Shown here one piece after another: positions 45,466 to 56,151 of a stretch of DNA of 64,000 nt. The translations under genes and the position numbers were made by a program. Within the stretch, counting starts at the first letter, position 1. The number at the start of each line of letters is the position of its first letter. Under the pieces are notes generated by a model. It had not been told where the DNA came from and did no database searches. It saw only the letters and a list, made by a program, of their open reading frames with translations. This DNA comes from Kitasatospora albolonga (GTDB lineage Bacteria > Actinomycetota > Actinomycetes > Streptomycetales > Streptomycetaceae), in NCBI GenBank assembly GCA_002082585.1, contig CP020563.1, positions 3,962,001 to 4,026,000 on the forward strand, in the 5' to 3' direction.

Positions 45466-45558
45466 GTCAGCGGTCCAGCGAGTCAACGGTTCTCAGCGGT
45501 CTGATGGCCCAGCGGGTCAGTGTTCAGCAGGCCAGTGGCCCAGCGGTTCAGCGGGTCG
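45466..45558. repeat. Degenerate direct repeats beside the parS triplet
   Basis: About seven irregular copies of a 10-13 base unit of the form CAGCGGKYCAG, separated by a few bases, running from the parS triplet to the 3' end of the MATE gene. Likely replication slippage; no known function. Confidence 0.45.
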
Positions 45559-46885
45559 CGCCGGTCACGATCCACCGGCCCGACCGGGTGCGCAGCCAGA
45601 GAGTGACCAGTCGGACGGCCATCATCAGGGTCATCGCCCACCAGAGCGCGGTGAGGCCGCCGCCGAGGGCGGGAACGAGCAGTGCGACAGGGGCGAAGAC
45701 GGCGAGGGTCACCAGCATCGCCCAGGCGAGATAGCGTCCGTCGCCCGCTCCCATCAGTACGCCGTCCAGGACGAAGACCACCCCGGCGATCGGCTGGGAG
45801 ACCGCGACGACCAGGAGCGCGGGGAGCAGGGTGTCCTTCACGGCGGGGTCGCTGGTGAAGAGCGGGATGAAGATCGGCCGGGCGAGCATGATCAGCAACC
45901 CGAGCACGACACCACTGGCGATGCCCCACTCGACCATGCGTCGGCATGCCTCGCGTGCGCCCTTCTCGTCGTTCGCGCCCAGATAGCGGCCGATGATCGC
46001 CTGCCCCGCGATGGCGATGGCGTCGAGTGCGAAGGCGGTCAGGCTCCAGAGGGAGAGGATGATCTGGTGCGCGGCGATGTCGACGTCACCGAGCCGGGCG
46101 GCCACCGCGGTGGCGATCATGAGGACGGCCCGCAGCGACAGCGTCCGGACCAGGAGCGGGACGCCCGCCCGGGCGCTGGCCCTGATACCGGCGGCGTCGG
46201 GCCGCAGGGAGGCGCCGTGTCTGCGGGCTCCCCGGACGACCACGATCAGATAGGCGACGGCCATGCCCACCTGGGCGATCACCGTGCCCCAGGCCGATCC
46301 GGCGATGCCGAGCCCGGCCCCGTAGACGAGGACCACATTGAGGATGCCGTTCGCCGTGAAACCGCCGATGGCGACGTACAGCGGGGTACGGGTGTCCTGG
46401 AGGCCGCGCAGCACACCGGTGGCCGCGAGGACGACGAGCATCGCGGGGATGCCGAAGCTGGAGATCCGCAGATACGTGATGGCGTACGGGGCCGCGGTGT
46501 CCGACGCGCCGAAGGCGTCGACGAGCCAGGGGGCCGAGGGGATGGCGAGCGCGACGACGACGGCGCCGAGCAGCAGGGCGAGCCAGATGCCGTCCATGCC
46601 CTGGCGGATCGCGGCGGGGAGGTCGCCCGCCCCGACGCGCCGGGCGACGGCGGCCGTGGTGGCGTAGGCGAGGAAGACGAAGATGCTCACGGCGGTCATC
46701 AGCAGGGCCGCCGCGATCCCGAGACCGGCCAGCTGCGGGGTGCCGAGATGGCCGACGATGGCGCTGTCGACCATCACGAACAGGGGCTCGGCGACCAGCG
46801 CGCCGAACGCGGGTACGGCGAGGGCGACGATCTCGCGGTCGTGCCGTCGACGGCCTGTCCGGGGGGTGGTGGGAGCCGAGGTCAT
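45548..46885 (-). CDS. MATE-family efflux transporter (DinF type)
   Basis: 445 residues from ATG 46883-46885; a TTG at 46894 with GGAAG upstream is an alternative. About 12 membrane helices. The opening REIVALAVPAFGALVAEPLFVMVDSAIVGHLG is typical of DinF-type MATE transporters, which export cationic or polar compounds using proton or sodium gradients. Substrate unknown. Its 3' end abuts the repeats and the three parS sites; it is convergent with rplI and divergent from dnaB. Confidence 0.9.
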   Translation of the reverse strand: MTSAPTTPRTGRRRHDREIVALAVPAFGALVAEPLFVMVDSAIVGHLGTPQLAGLGIAAALLMTAVSIFVFLAYATTAAVARRVGAGDLPAAIRQGMDGIWLALLLGAVVVALAIPSAPWLVDAFGASDTAAPYAITYLRISSFGIPAMLVVLAATGVLRGLQDTRTPLYVAIGGFTANGILNVVLVYGAGLGIAGSAWGTVIAQVGMAVAYLIVVVRGARRHGASLRPDAAGIRASARAGVPLLVRTLSLRAVLMIATAVAARLGDVDIAAHQIILSLWSLTAFALDAIAIAGQAIIGRYLGANDEKGAREACRRMVEWGIASGVVLGLLIMLARPIFIPLFTSDPAVKDTLLPALLVVAVSQPIAGVVFVLDGVLMGAGDGRYLAWAMLVTLAVFAPVALLVPALGGGLTALWWAMTLMMAVRLVTLWLRTRSGRWIVTGATR

Positions 46886-47343
46886 GGGGGTCAATCTAAT
46901 CTTCCACAGGTAAGAGATGCAATGGCCTAGTGTCCCTTACGCACTCTCCTGGGGGGCGTTCGTCCGGGCGTTGTTTGCGGTGATCTTGAAATGAGGGTGA
47001 AAGTTTTTCTCCCCCACAGTCAGTGGATGGAGAAAACGCAGGTCAAGCAGGTGGTGGTGGTTCGGCTATGAGTTTGTCCACAGTGCTGTCCCCCGTTCCG
47101 TGCACAGGATCGGAGGAGTTCTCCACAGCATCTGGTCCGTCGTCCACATGCCCTGTGGATAACCAGATTGGCTGACGGTGGAGACGGGCCTACCGTGGTC
47201 CGGCGCCCGCCTTCCGTTCCGGCACCGGAATCAGCAGAACCAGACGCGCCGGAAGCGGAGTCGGGCGACTTGTTTGTCGGTGCCGTGCCGTAAGAAAGAG
47301 TGGCACGGCTAGGTCCGCGAAGCGGACGGGAGGAGGTGGCCCG
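46886..47343. promoter_or_regulatory. dnaB upstream region with clustered DnaA boxes
   Basis: 458 bases with no convincing gene. Its middle part (47074-47162) holds four DnaA-box-like sites. The remainder should contain the promoters of dnaB and the MATE gene. Confidence 0.6.
47074..47162. promoter_or_regulatory. Four DnaA-box-like sites upstream of dnaB
   Basis: TTGTCCACA (47074-47082, perfect), TTCTCCACA (47119-47127), TCGTCCACA (47140-47148) and TGTGGATAA (47154-47162, the reverse of TTATCCACA). They lie 36 kb from oriC and 182-270 bases before the dnaB start. Suggests that DnaA controls dnaB or is titrated here. Confidence 0.65.
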
Positions 47344-48822
47344 GTGAGCATTCCCGAGCCTTTGGACGACCCCTGGACCGAGGCCGGTCCCGGCGACCGT
47401 CTGCCTGTCTCCCGCCAGCGTCGCGGGGACCGCAAGGGCGGCCGCGAGGACCGGCACGACCGGGGCGCGGACGAGGGCTGGGACGTCGGCGCACCGGCCT
47501 TCGAGCGGGTGCCTCCCCAGGACCTGGACGCCGAGCAGTCCGTCCTCGGCGGCATGCTGCTGTCCAAGGACGCGATCGCCGACGTCGTGGAGATCATCAA
47601 GGGCCACGACTTCTACCGCCCGGCCCACGAGACCGTCTACACGGCGATTCTCGACCTCTACGCCAAGGGCGAGCCGGCCGACCCGATCACGGTCGCCGCC
47701 GAGCTGGTCAAGCGCGGTGAGATCACCAAGGTCGGCGGGGCGCCCTATCTGCACACGCTGGTGCAGTCCGTGCCGACCGCGGCCAACGCCTCGTACTACG
47801 CGGAGATCGTCCACGAGCGGGCGGTCCTGCGGCGGCTCGTCGAGGCCGGCACGAAGATCACGCAGATGGGATACGCGGCCGACGGCGACGTCGACGAGAT
47901 CGTCAACTCCGCGCAGGCTGAGATCTACGCGGTCACCGAGCAGCGCACCAGCGAGGACTACCTCCCCCTCGGCGACATCATGGAGGGCGCGCTCGACGAG
48001 ATCGAGGCCATCGGCTCGCGCAGCGGCGAGATGACCGGTGTCCCGACGGGCTTCACGGACCTCGACGCCCTGACGAACGGCATGCACCCCGGCCAGATGA
48101 TCGTCATCGCGGCCCGTCCCGCCATGGGCAAGTCCACGCTGGCACTGGACTTCGCGCGCGCCGCGTCGATCAAGAACAACCTGCCGAGTGTCATCTTCTC
48201 CCTCGAGATGGGGCGCAACGAGATCGCGATGCGTCTGCTGTCGGCCGAGGCGCGGGTGGCCCTGCACCACATGCGGTCCGGCACGATGACGGACGAGGAC
48301 TGGACGCGGCTCGCGCGCCGGATGCCGGAGGTCTCGGCCGCCCCGCTCTACATCGACGACTCCCCCAACCTGTCGATGATGGAGATCCGTGCGAAGTGCC
48401 GTCGGCTGAAGCAGCGCAACGACATCAAGCTCGTGATCATCGACTACCTCCAGCTGATGCAGGCCGGTGGGGCGAAGCGGTCCGAGAGCCGCCAGCAGGA
48501 GGTCTCGGACATGTCCCGAAACCTGAAGCTGCTGGCCAAGGAGCTGGAGGTCCCGGTGATCGCGCTCTCGCAGCTGAACCGTGGCCCCGAGCAGCGTACG
48601 GACAAGAAGCCGATGGTCTCCGACCTGCGTGAGTCCGGCTCCATCGAGCAGGACGCCGACATGGTCATCCTGCTCCACCGCGAGGACGCGTACGAGAAGG
48701 AGTCCCCGCGCGCGGGCGAGGCCGACATCATCGTCGGCAAGCACCGTAACGGCCCGACGGCCACCATCACCGTGGCCTTCCAGGGCCACTACTCCCGCTT
48801 CGTCGACATGGCGCAGACCTGA
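47344..48822 (+). CDS. dnaB: Replicative DNA helicase DnaB
   Basis: 492 residues from GTG 47344 behind GGAGGAGGTG. After a charged N-terminal extension of about 55 residues comes the helical N-domain (RVPPQDLDAEQSVLGGMLLS) and the RecA-type motor with Walker A ARPAMGKST near residue 260, then Walker B LVIIDYLQLM. No intein is present. It unwinds DNA ahead of the fork; DciA encoded in this window is the likely loader. Gene order rplI-dnaB matches mycobacteria. Confidence 0.97.
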   Translation: MSIPEPLDDPWTEAGPGDRLPVSRQRRGDRKGGREDRHDRGADEGWDVGAPAFERVPPQDLDAEQSVLGGMLLSKDAIADVVEIIKGHDFYRPAHETVYTAILDLYAKGEPADPITVAAELVKRGEITKVGGAPYLHTLVQSVPTAANASYYAEIVHERAVLRRLVEAGTKITQMGYAADGDVDEIVNSAQAEIYAVTEQRTSEDYLPLGDIMEGALDEIEAIGSRSGEMTGVPTGFTDLDALTNGMHPGQMIVIAARPAMGKSTLALDFARAASIKNNLPSVIFSLEMGRNEIAMRLLSAEARVALHHMRSGTMTDEDWTRLARRMPEVSAAPLYIDDSPNLSMMEIRAKCRRLKQRNDIKLVIIDYLQLMQAGGAKRSESRQQEVSDMSRNLKLLAKELEVPVIALSQLNRGPEQRTDKKPMVSDLRESGSIEQDADMVILLHREDAYEKESPRAGEADIIVGKHRNGPTATITVAFQGHYSRFVDMAQT

Positions 48823-48855
48823 GGAAGGCTCTGCGGGGCGTCAGCTTCCGAGCTC

Positions 48856-49518
48856 TCACCGCTCCAGACGGGCGGCCTTGGCGGCGCGCTGAGCGAAGAC
48901 GTCCTCACTGCGGTCCGCCATCTGCCTCAACGCGTCTTTGCGGTCCCGCTTGGAGAGCCGGTCGAGGTAGGTGTGACCGAGGAGGTGGTCCGTCTCGTGT
49001 TGCAGGCACCGGGCGAAGTAACCCGTTCCCTCGATGACGAGGGGGCTGCCGTCCTTGTCGCGACCGCGAGCGACAGCACGATCGGGGCGAGGAACCGCCA
49101 TGCCCGCACCGGGTACGGACAGGCAGCCCTCGAAGTCGTCGATGAGGCGGCGGCTACCCGGATCGGGCAGGTCCAGAACCGGGTTGATGATGTGACCGAC
49201 ATGCCGGATTCCATAGTCGTCCGGGCAGTCGTACACGAACAGGCGCAGGCCGACGCCCACCTGGTTGGCGGCCAGGCCCGCGCCGTCGGCCACATGCATG
49301 GTCAGGAACATGTCGTCGATCAACGCCGACAGCTCCGGAGTCCCGAACTCGGTCACCTCCCGGCACGGGCGGCTCAGCACCTCCTCACCGACCACCGTGA
49401 TCCTGCGAACCGAACCCCGTTCCGCCTCCGGCGGCAGAGCCGGACAGGTGTCCACCGGGCGGCCCAGCACCCGGGCCCGGCGGTCGACGGGGCGTGGCCG
49501 TTCGTGACGAACAGACAT
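48856..49518 (-). CDS. def: Peptide deformylase
   Basis: 220 residues from ATG 49516-49518 behind AAGGAGACACC. It removes the formyl group from nascent proteins. The three metal motifs are present: GAGLAANQVG (about 98), FEGCLSVPG with the cysteine ligand (about 140), and QHETDHLLG with the two histidines and catalytic Glu (about 185). The 40-residue N-terminal extension is basic. The usual actinobacterial def lies elsewhere, so this may be an extra copy. It is divergent from an HTH regulator with palindromic operators between them, suggesting control in response to a signal. Confidence 0.9.
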   Translation of the reverse strand: MSVRHERPRPVDRRARVLGRPVDTCPALPPEAERGSVRRITVVGEEVLSRPCREVTEFGTPELSALIDDMFLTMHVADGAGLAANQVGVGLRLFVYDCPDDYGIRHVGHIINPVLDLPDPGSRRLIDDFEGCLSVPGAGMAVPRPDRAVARGRDKDGSPLVIEGTGYFARCLQHETDHLLGHTYLDRLSKRDRKDALRQMADRSEDVFAQRAAKAARLER

Positions 49519-49587
49519 GGTGTCTCCTTTTGCGCACGCCACAGGTCCGCGGAGGTCACCGCAACGGACGCCCTCGCGGTACTCCTG

Positions 49588-49624
49588 CTTGCAAGACGCT
49601 TTGCAAAGTAGCAGACTTTGCAAA

Positions 49625-49625
<1 letters not shown>
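49588..49625. promoter_or_regulatory. Palindromic operators between def and its regulator
   Basis: CTTTGCAAAG occurs twice, at 49599-49608 and 49616-49625, exactly 17 bases apart, and a shorter CTTGCAAG at 49588-49595. The second overlaps the GTG start of the regulator, so a bound repressor would block both genes. Confidence 0.6.
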
Positions 49626-51734
<2,109 letters not shown>

Positions 51735-51850
51735 CCGGCTTTCCGGCTTCCGGGCCGGAAGCGCCGGGTGCCGGAGCGCGCTGTTCGTGAAGGAGCTCGC
51801 GCCCGGTAATTACCTCGCCCGGGCGGCAGTTCGTCGGGTATGGGTTGACC

Positions 51851-53227
51851 ATGACCTCTCCCAGTGAAGAACTGCTCCCCAGTACCCGGCGCTCCCTCCT
51901 CCACCGCATCGCCACCGCACAGCGGGAGGGCCGGGCGCCCTCTCTCGCCGCTGCGGTCCGGCGGGAGGGGCGGATCGCCTGGAGCGGGGGCCGTACGGGT
52001 CAGGAGGGGCCGTTCCCGGACGCCGATACGCAGTACCGGATCGGCTCGATCACCAAGACCTTCACCGCGGTCCTGGTCCTGCGGCTGCGCGACGAGGGGC
52101 TGCTCGACCTGGACGACCAGGTGGAGAAGCACCTCCCCGGCACCGGGGCGGGCGGGGCGACCGTCTTCCAACTGCTCGGCCACAGCGCCGGACTGGGCGC
52201 CGAGGCGCCCGCCCCCTGGTGGGAGCGGACCCCGGGGACCCTGCGGCCCGAACTCGCCGATGTGCTCGGCGAGCGCCCGCAGCCGCATCCGGCGGGTCAC
52301 CGCTTCCACTACTCCAACCCGGGCTACACCCTGCTCGGTTCGCTGGTCGAAGCGGTGCGCGGGGTCTCCTGGGAGGAGGCGCTGCGCCGCGAGATCCTGG
52401 AGCCGCTGGGCATGGACCGTACGACCTACGGGCCGGTCGCACCGTACGCGGAGGGCTGGGCCGTGCACCCCTGGGCCGATGCGGTGGTGAGCGAGCCCGC
52501 CGAGGACCTGGGGCTGATGGCGCCCGCCGGTCAGCTCTGGTCGACCCCCGCCGATCTGCTGCGGTTCGCCGGCTTCCTGGCCGAGGGGGACGACCGGGTC
52601 CTGTCGGCCGCGTCCGTACGGGAGATGCGGACCCCCGCCGCCCCCACCGAGATCGGGGGCAGCGGATACGGTCTCGGTCTCCAGATCGTGAAGACGGAGA
52701 CCCGTACCCTCTTCGGGCACGGGGGTTCACTGCCCGGATTCGTCGCGGGCCTGTGGTTCAGCGAGCAGGACGATGTCGCCGCGGTCGCTCTCGCCAACGC
52801 CACCTCGGGCCTGCCCGCCGGCACGGTGGCCGCCGAACTCCTGAGCATCGTCGCGGACGCGGAGCCGCGTATCCCGGAACCCTGGAGCCCGCTGCCGGAG
52901 GTCGACGAGGAACTGCTCGCCCTGACGGGGATCTGGCACTGGGGGACCCACACGTTCACGCTGAGGCTGACCGGGGGCCGGGGCCTTGAGCTCAGGCCGC
53001 TGGGCGGCACCGGTCGCGGTGCGTCCTTCGCGCCCCGGCCGGACGGCACCTGGACGGGCCTGGACGACTACTACGCGGGGGAGATCCTCCGTGTCGTACG
53101 CAGGGACGACGGCTCGGTCGACCACCTCGACCTCGGCTCGTTCGCCTTCACCCGTGAGCCCTATGAGGCGGGGGCGGATGTTCCCGGTGGGCTGGACCCG
53201 GCGGGCTGGCGGGGGACCGGCGGCTGA
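51851..53227 (+). CDS. Serine beta-lactamase-fold hydrolase
   Basis: 458 residues from ATG 51851 (a TTG at 51845 is less likely). Class C beta-lactamase/DD-peptidase/esterase family: S-x-x-K in GSITKTF near residue 66, Y-x-N in HYSNPGY near 153, and HGG in FGHGGSLPG near 289. No signal peptide is seen, so it probably acts in the cytoplasm, which argues against classical antibiotic resistance. A C-terminal beta domain of about 110 residues follows. Substrate unknown. Confidence 0.88.
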   Translation: MTSPSEELLPSTRRSLLHRIATAQREGRAPSLAAAVRREGRIAWSGGRTGQEGPFPDADTQYRIGSITKTFTAVLVLRLRDEGLLDLDDQVEKHLPGTGAGGATVFQLLGHSAGLGAEAPAPWWERTPGTLRPELADVLGERPQPHPAGHRFHYSNPGYTLLGSLVEAVRGVSWEEALRREILEPLGMDRTTYGPVAPYAEGWAVHPWADAVVSEPAEDLGLMAPAGQLWSTPADLLRFAGFLAEGDDRVLSAASVREMRTPAAPTEIGGSGYGLGLQIVKTETRTLFGHGGSLPGFVAGLWFSEQDDVAAVALANATSGLPAGTVAAELLSIVADAEPRIPEPWSPLPEVDEELLALTGIWHWGTHTFTLRLTGGRGLELRPLGGTGRGASFAPRPDGTWTGLDDYYAGEILRVVRRDDGSVDHLDLGSFAFTREPYEAGADVPGGLDPAGWRGTGG

Positions 53228-53240
53228 CAGCCGGTCCGTG

Positions 53241-53292
53241 ACGGCCGGTGGGGGTGGGTGTTTCACGTGAAACACCCACCCCCACCGGCCGT
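53241..53292. terminator. Perfect 52-base palindrome with parS at its centre; probable bidirectional terminator
   Basis: Every base pairs: arm 53241-53266 is the exact complement of 53267-53292. It lies between two convergent genes, 13 bases after one stop and 7 bases before the other. Confidence 0.65.
53260..53273. other. parS: parS site 10
   Basis: Perfect GTTTCACGTGAAAC at the exact centre of the 52-base palindrome. Confidence 0.95.
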
Positions 53293-53299
53293 TGGTGTG

Positions 53300-53752
53300 T
53301 CAGAGAGCGAGCTTGAAGCCCACGTGGCTGGCCGTGAACCCGAGCCGCTCGTAGAAGCGGTGCGCGTCCTCGCGGGTGGCATCCGAGGTGAGCTGCACCA
53401 ACTGGCAGCCCTGGCGGCGGGATTCGTCGACCGCCCACTGGATCAGCTGCGTGCCGAGCCCGCTGCCCCGCTCGTCGGCGTGGATGCGGACGCCCTCGAT
53501 GATGGAGCGGGTGGCACCGCGCCGGGACAGTCCGGGGACCACGGTCAGCTGGAGGGTCCCGACGGCACGGCCCTCGCGGACGGCGACCACGACATGCTGG
53601 TTCGGGTCGTCGGCCAGTCGGCGGAGAGCGGCGCGGTAGGGGGACAGGTCGTCCGGCGACTCGCGCTGCGCGCCGAGCGGGTCGTCGGCCAGCATGGCCA
53701 CCACGGCGGCGAGGTCGGGCTCGGCCATGGGGCGTATCTCAAGATCGCTCAT
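53300..53752 (-). CDS. GNAT-family N-acetyltransferase
   Basis: 150 residues, the single-domain type. Acetyl-CoA loop RIHADERGSGLGTQLIQWAV (about 90-109), then a motif ATREDAHRFYERLGF typical of the C-terminal strand-helix. Small-molecule or protein substrate unknown. It follows the MarR gene by 27 bases in the same direction and may share its promoter. Confidence 0.88.
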   Translation of the reverse strand: MSDLEIRPMAEPDLAAVVAMLADDPLGAQRESPDDLSPYRAALRRLADDPNQHVVVAVREGRAVGTLQLTVVPGLSRRGATRSIIEGVRIHADERGSGLGTQLIQWAVDESRRQGCQLVQLTSDATREDAHRFYERLGFTASHVGFKLAL

Positions 53753-53779
53753 GACCGGCAGAGTACGTGGTCCGCTCGG

Positions 53780-54238
53780 TCAGACCGTGGCCTTCAGCCC
53801 TTCGACCACCCGGACCAGGGGGGCGAGCTCGGGGTTCTCCGACGCCTCGTCCAGGGCCGCCCGCAGGGCGCTGTCGTTGGTCGGCCGGGCCGCCGCGAGC
53901 AGGTCGAGTCCGGCCTCGGTGACATCGGTGTAGATGCCCCGCCGGTCGGTCGCGCACAGATACCGGGTCAGCAGCCCGCGCTCCTCCAGCCTGGTGACCA
54001 GGCGGGTGGTGGCGCTCTGGCTGAGCACCACGGCGTCGGCGACCTGCTTCATCTGGAGGTGGCCGCCGGGGCCGCTGTGCTGTCGGCTCAGCACATCGAG
54101 CAGCGAGTACTCGCGAACGCTGAGCCCGTGGCCCGACTGGAGGGCGCGTTCGACGCGGGCCTCGATCTTCCCGTGGAGCAGGGAGAGGGCGCACCAGCCC
54201 TGGGCGAGGGCGGTCAGGGCCGGGTCGGTCGCGGTCAT
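53780..54238 (-). CDS. MarR-family transcriptional regulator
   Basis: 152 residues from ATG 54236-54238 behind GGAGGAG. Winged helix with LSVREYSLLDVLSRQ, MKQVADAVVLSQSATTRLVTRLEERGLL, described in outline, and the wing DRRGIYTDVTEAG. It is divergent from an MFS exporter and the gap holds three spaced TGCAAT repeats, so it probably represses the exporter and itself in response to a ligand. Confidence 0.92.
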   Translation of the reverse strand: MTATDPALTALAQGWCALSLLHGKIEARVERALQSGHGLSVREYSLLDVLSRQHSGPGGHLQMKQVADAVVLSQSATTRLVTRLEERGLLTRYLCATDRRGIYTDVTEAGLDLLAAARPTNDSALRAALDEASENPELAPLVRVVEGLKATV

Positions 54239-54286
54239 GGTCTCTCCTCCGTGCCGGAGCTGCGTGGTTCCAGGATAGGGGACGCC

Positions 54287-54325
54287 TGCAATAGCCAGCG
54301 TTTGCAATTAACCAGCGTCTGCAAT
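54287..54325. promoter_or_regulatory. Probable MarR operator repeats
   Basis: TGCAAT occurs at 54287, 54303 and 54320, spaced 16 and 17 bases, with shared flanks CCAGCG. In the 139-base gap between marR and the MFS gene. Confidence 0.55.
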
Positions 54326-54377
54326 TATTGTCTACGACGGTAAAGCGCACACGCAATCTTCAGGGAAGGTGAAACCC

Positions 54378-55589
54378 ATGCCGCTCGCGCTCCTCGCCCT
54401 CGCCATCGGGGCATTCGGGATCGGGACGACCGAGTTCGTGATCATGGGGCTGCTCCCCGAGGTCGCCGCGGACTTCCAGGTCTCGATCCCGACGGCGGGT
54501 TTTCTGGTGACGGGCTACGCGCTCGGTGTTGTCCTCGGCGCCCCGCTGATGACCCTGCTCGGCACCCGGGTCACCCGTAAGCGGATGCTGATGCTCCTGA
54601 TGGGGCTGTTCATCGTGGGCAACCTGGTCTCCGCCCTCGCCCCCGTCTTCGGCGTCATGCTCGCCGGACGCGTGGTCGCCTCCCTCGCCCACGGTGCCTT
54701 CTTCGGCATCGGCTCCGTGGTCGCGGCCGGTCTGGTCGCCCCGCAGAAGAGGGCCGGGGCCATCGCCATGATGTTCACCGGGCTCACCGTCGCCAACGTC
54801 GTCGGCGTCCCGCTCGGCACCTACATCGGCCAGTCCGCGGGCTGGCGGACCACGTTCGTCGTCGTCGCCCTCCTCGGTGTGATCGGGCTCCTCGGAGTCG
54901 CGAAGCTCGTTCCGGAGCAGCCCACGCCCGAAGGCGTACGCATCCGCCACGAACTGGCCGCGTTCCGCAACGTCCAGGTCCTGCTCGCGATGGCCATGAC
55001 CGTCCTGGGCTTCGGCGGAGTCTTCGCCGCGATCACCTACATCACCCCGATGATGACCGAGGTCGCCGGATACTCGGCCTCGTCCGTCACCTGGCTGCTG
55101 GTCCTCTTCGGCCTCGGCATGGTGGGCGGCAACCTGGTCGGCGGGAGGTTCGCCGACCGCCGTCTGATGCCGATGCTGTACGTCTCGCTCGGCGCGCTCG
55201 CCCTCGTCCTCGGCCTGTTCACCGTCACCGCCCACAACAAGCCCGCCGCGGCCGTCACCGTCGTGCTGATCGGCGCCCTGGGCTTCGCGACCGTCCCCCC
55301 GCTCCAGAAGCGGGTCCTCGACCAGGCGGCGGGCGCTCCCACCCTGGCCTCCGCCGTCAACATCGGGGCCTTCAACCTCGGCAACGCCCTGGCCGCCTGG
55401 CTCGGCGGCCTCGTGATCGCCGCCGGGCTCGGCTACACCGCCCCCAACTGGGTCGGCGCGGCCCTCGCCGCCTCCGCGCTGGTCCTGGCCGTGGTCTCCG
55501 GCCTGCTGGAGCGCCGCGCCCCCGCCACCGGGGGCCGGACCGTCGCCGGGAGCACTCCCGGGCCGGTCGCCGTCACGGCCCGGCACTGA
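54378..55589 (+). CDS. MFS transporter, DHA1 family
   Basis: 403 residues from ATG 54378 with GGGAAGG nine bases upstream. Twelve membrane helices, the first MPLALLALAIGAFGIGTTEF, and MFS motifs (FVIMGLLPEVAADF, GRVVASLAHGAFFG) of the AraJ/YdhP-like DHA1 group, which export sugars, nucleosides or drugs. Controlled presumably by the divergent MarR regulator. The gene 66 bases downstream is a GlcG/HbpS protein. Confidence 0.92.
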   Translation: MPLALLALAIGAFGIGTTEFVIMGLLPEVAADFQVSIPTAGFLVTGYALGVVLGAPLMTLLGTRVTRKRMLMLLMGLFIVGNLVSALAPVFGVMLAGRVVASLAHGAFFGIGSVVAAGLVAPQKRAGAIAMMFTGLTVANVVGVPLGTYIGQSAGWRTTFVVVALLGVIGLLGVAKLVPEQPTPEGVRIRHELAAFRNVQVLLAMAMTVLGFGGVFAAITYITPMMTEVAGYSASSVTWLLVLFGLGMVGGNLVGGRFADRRLMPMLYVSLGALALVLGLFTVTAHNKPAAAVTVVLIGALGFATVPPLQKRVLDQAAGAPTLASAVNIGAFNLGNALAAWLGGLVIAAGLGYTAPNWVGAALAASALVLAVVSGLLERRAPATGGRTVAGSTPGPVAVTARH

Positions 55590-55655
55590 GCCCCGCCCCA
55601 CCGGGGCTTTCCCCAGCGAACCACCCGCACCACGGAAACGATCAGGAGCAGTTCC

Positions 55656-56078
55656 ATGAGCACCACCACCGCAGTCGCCCCCCTGGCCGTCCAGGACGCC
55701 GAGGCCCTCGTCGCGGCGGTCCGCGACGCCGCCGAGGCGGCCGGGATCGCCGTCGCCGTGAGCGTCGTGGACGCGGGCGGCCACCTGCTGGCCTTCCGGC
55801 GCGACGACCGGGCGGTTCTCATCGCCGGAGAGACCAGCACCCGCAAGGCGTTCACCGCGCTCCAGCTCGACACCCCCACCGCGGACCTGGTCGACGCCGT
55901 GCGGCCGGACGGGCTCTTCCACACCCTGCCGACCGCGCTGGACCGCCCGCTGCTCTTCATCGCCGGAGGCGTCCCCCTGCACCGTGACGGCCGGCTGATC
56001 GGCGCCATCGGGGTCGGCGGCGGAGCGCCCGAGCAGGACCACGGGTTCGCGACGGCTGCGGCGGACACCCTCGTCTGA
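55656..56078 (+). CDS. GlcG/HbpS-family protein
   Basis: 140 residues, MSTTTAVAPLAVQDAEALVAAVRDAAEAAG. The hydrophobic core AVAVSVVDAGGHLLAFRRDDRA and the C-terminal IGAIGVGGGAPEQDHGFA are typical of the family that includes the heme-binding HbpS of S. reticuli. It lacks the signal peptide of HbpS, so it is probably cytoplasmic. GGAGCAG precedes the ATG. It may share a transcript with the MFS exporter. Confidence 0.88.
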   Translation: MSTTTAVAPLAVQDAEALVAAVRDAAEAAGIAVAVSVVDAGGHLLAFRRDDRAVLIAGETSTRKAFTALQLDTPTADLVDAVRPDGLFHTLPTALDRPLLFIAGGVPLHRDGRLIGAIGVGGGAPEQDHGFATAAADTLV

Positions 56079-56112
56079 GGCGAGGACACAGAACCCGGAA
56101 CAGGCACCGAAC

Positions 56113-56141
56113 AGCCGCACCGCCTGTCGGGCGGTGCGGCT
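56113..56141. terminator. Bidirectional terminator between GlcG/HbpS and GNAT genes
   Basis: Perfect 12-base stem AGCCGCACCGCC / GGCGGTGCGGCT (56113-56124, 56130-56141), loop TGTCG, between convergent genes. Confidence 0.75.
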
Positions 56142-56151
56142 CCGCCCTGCG

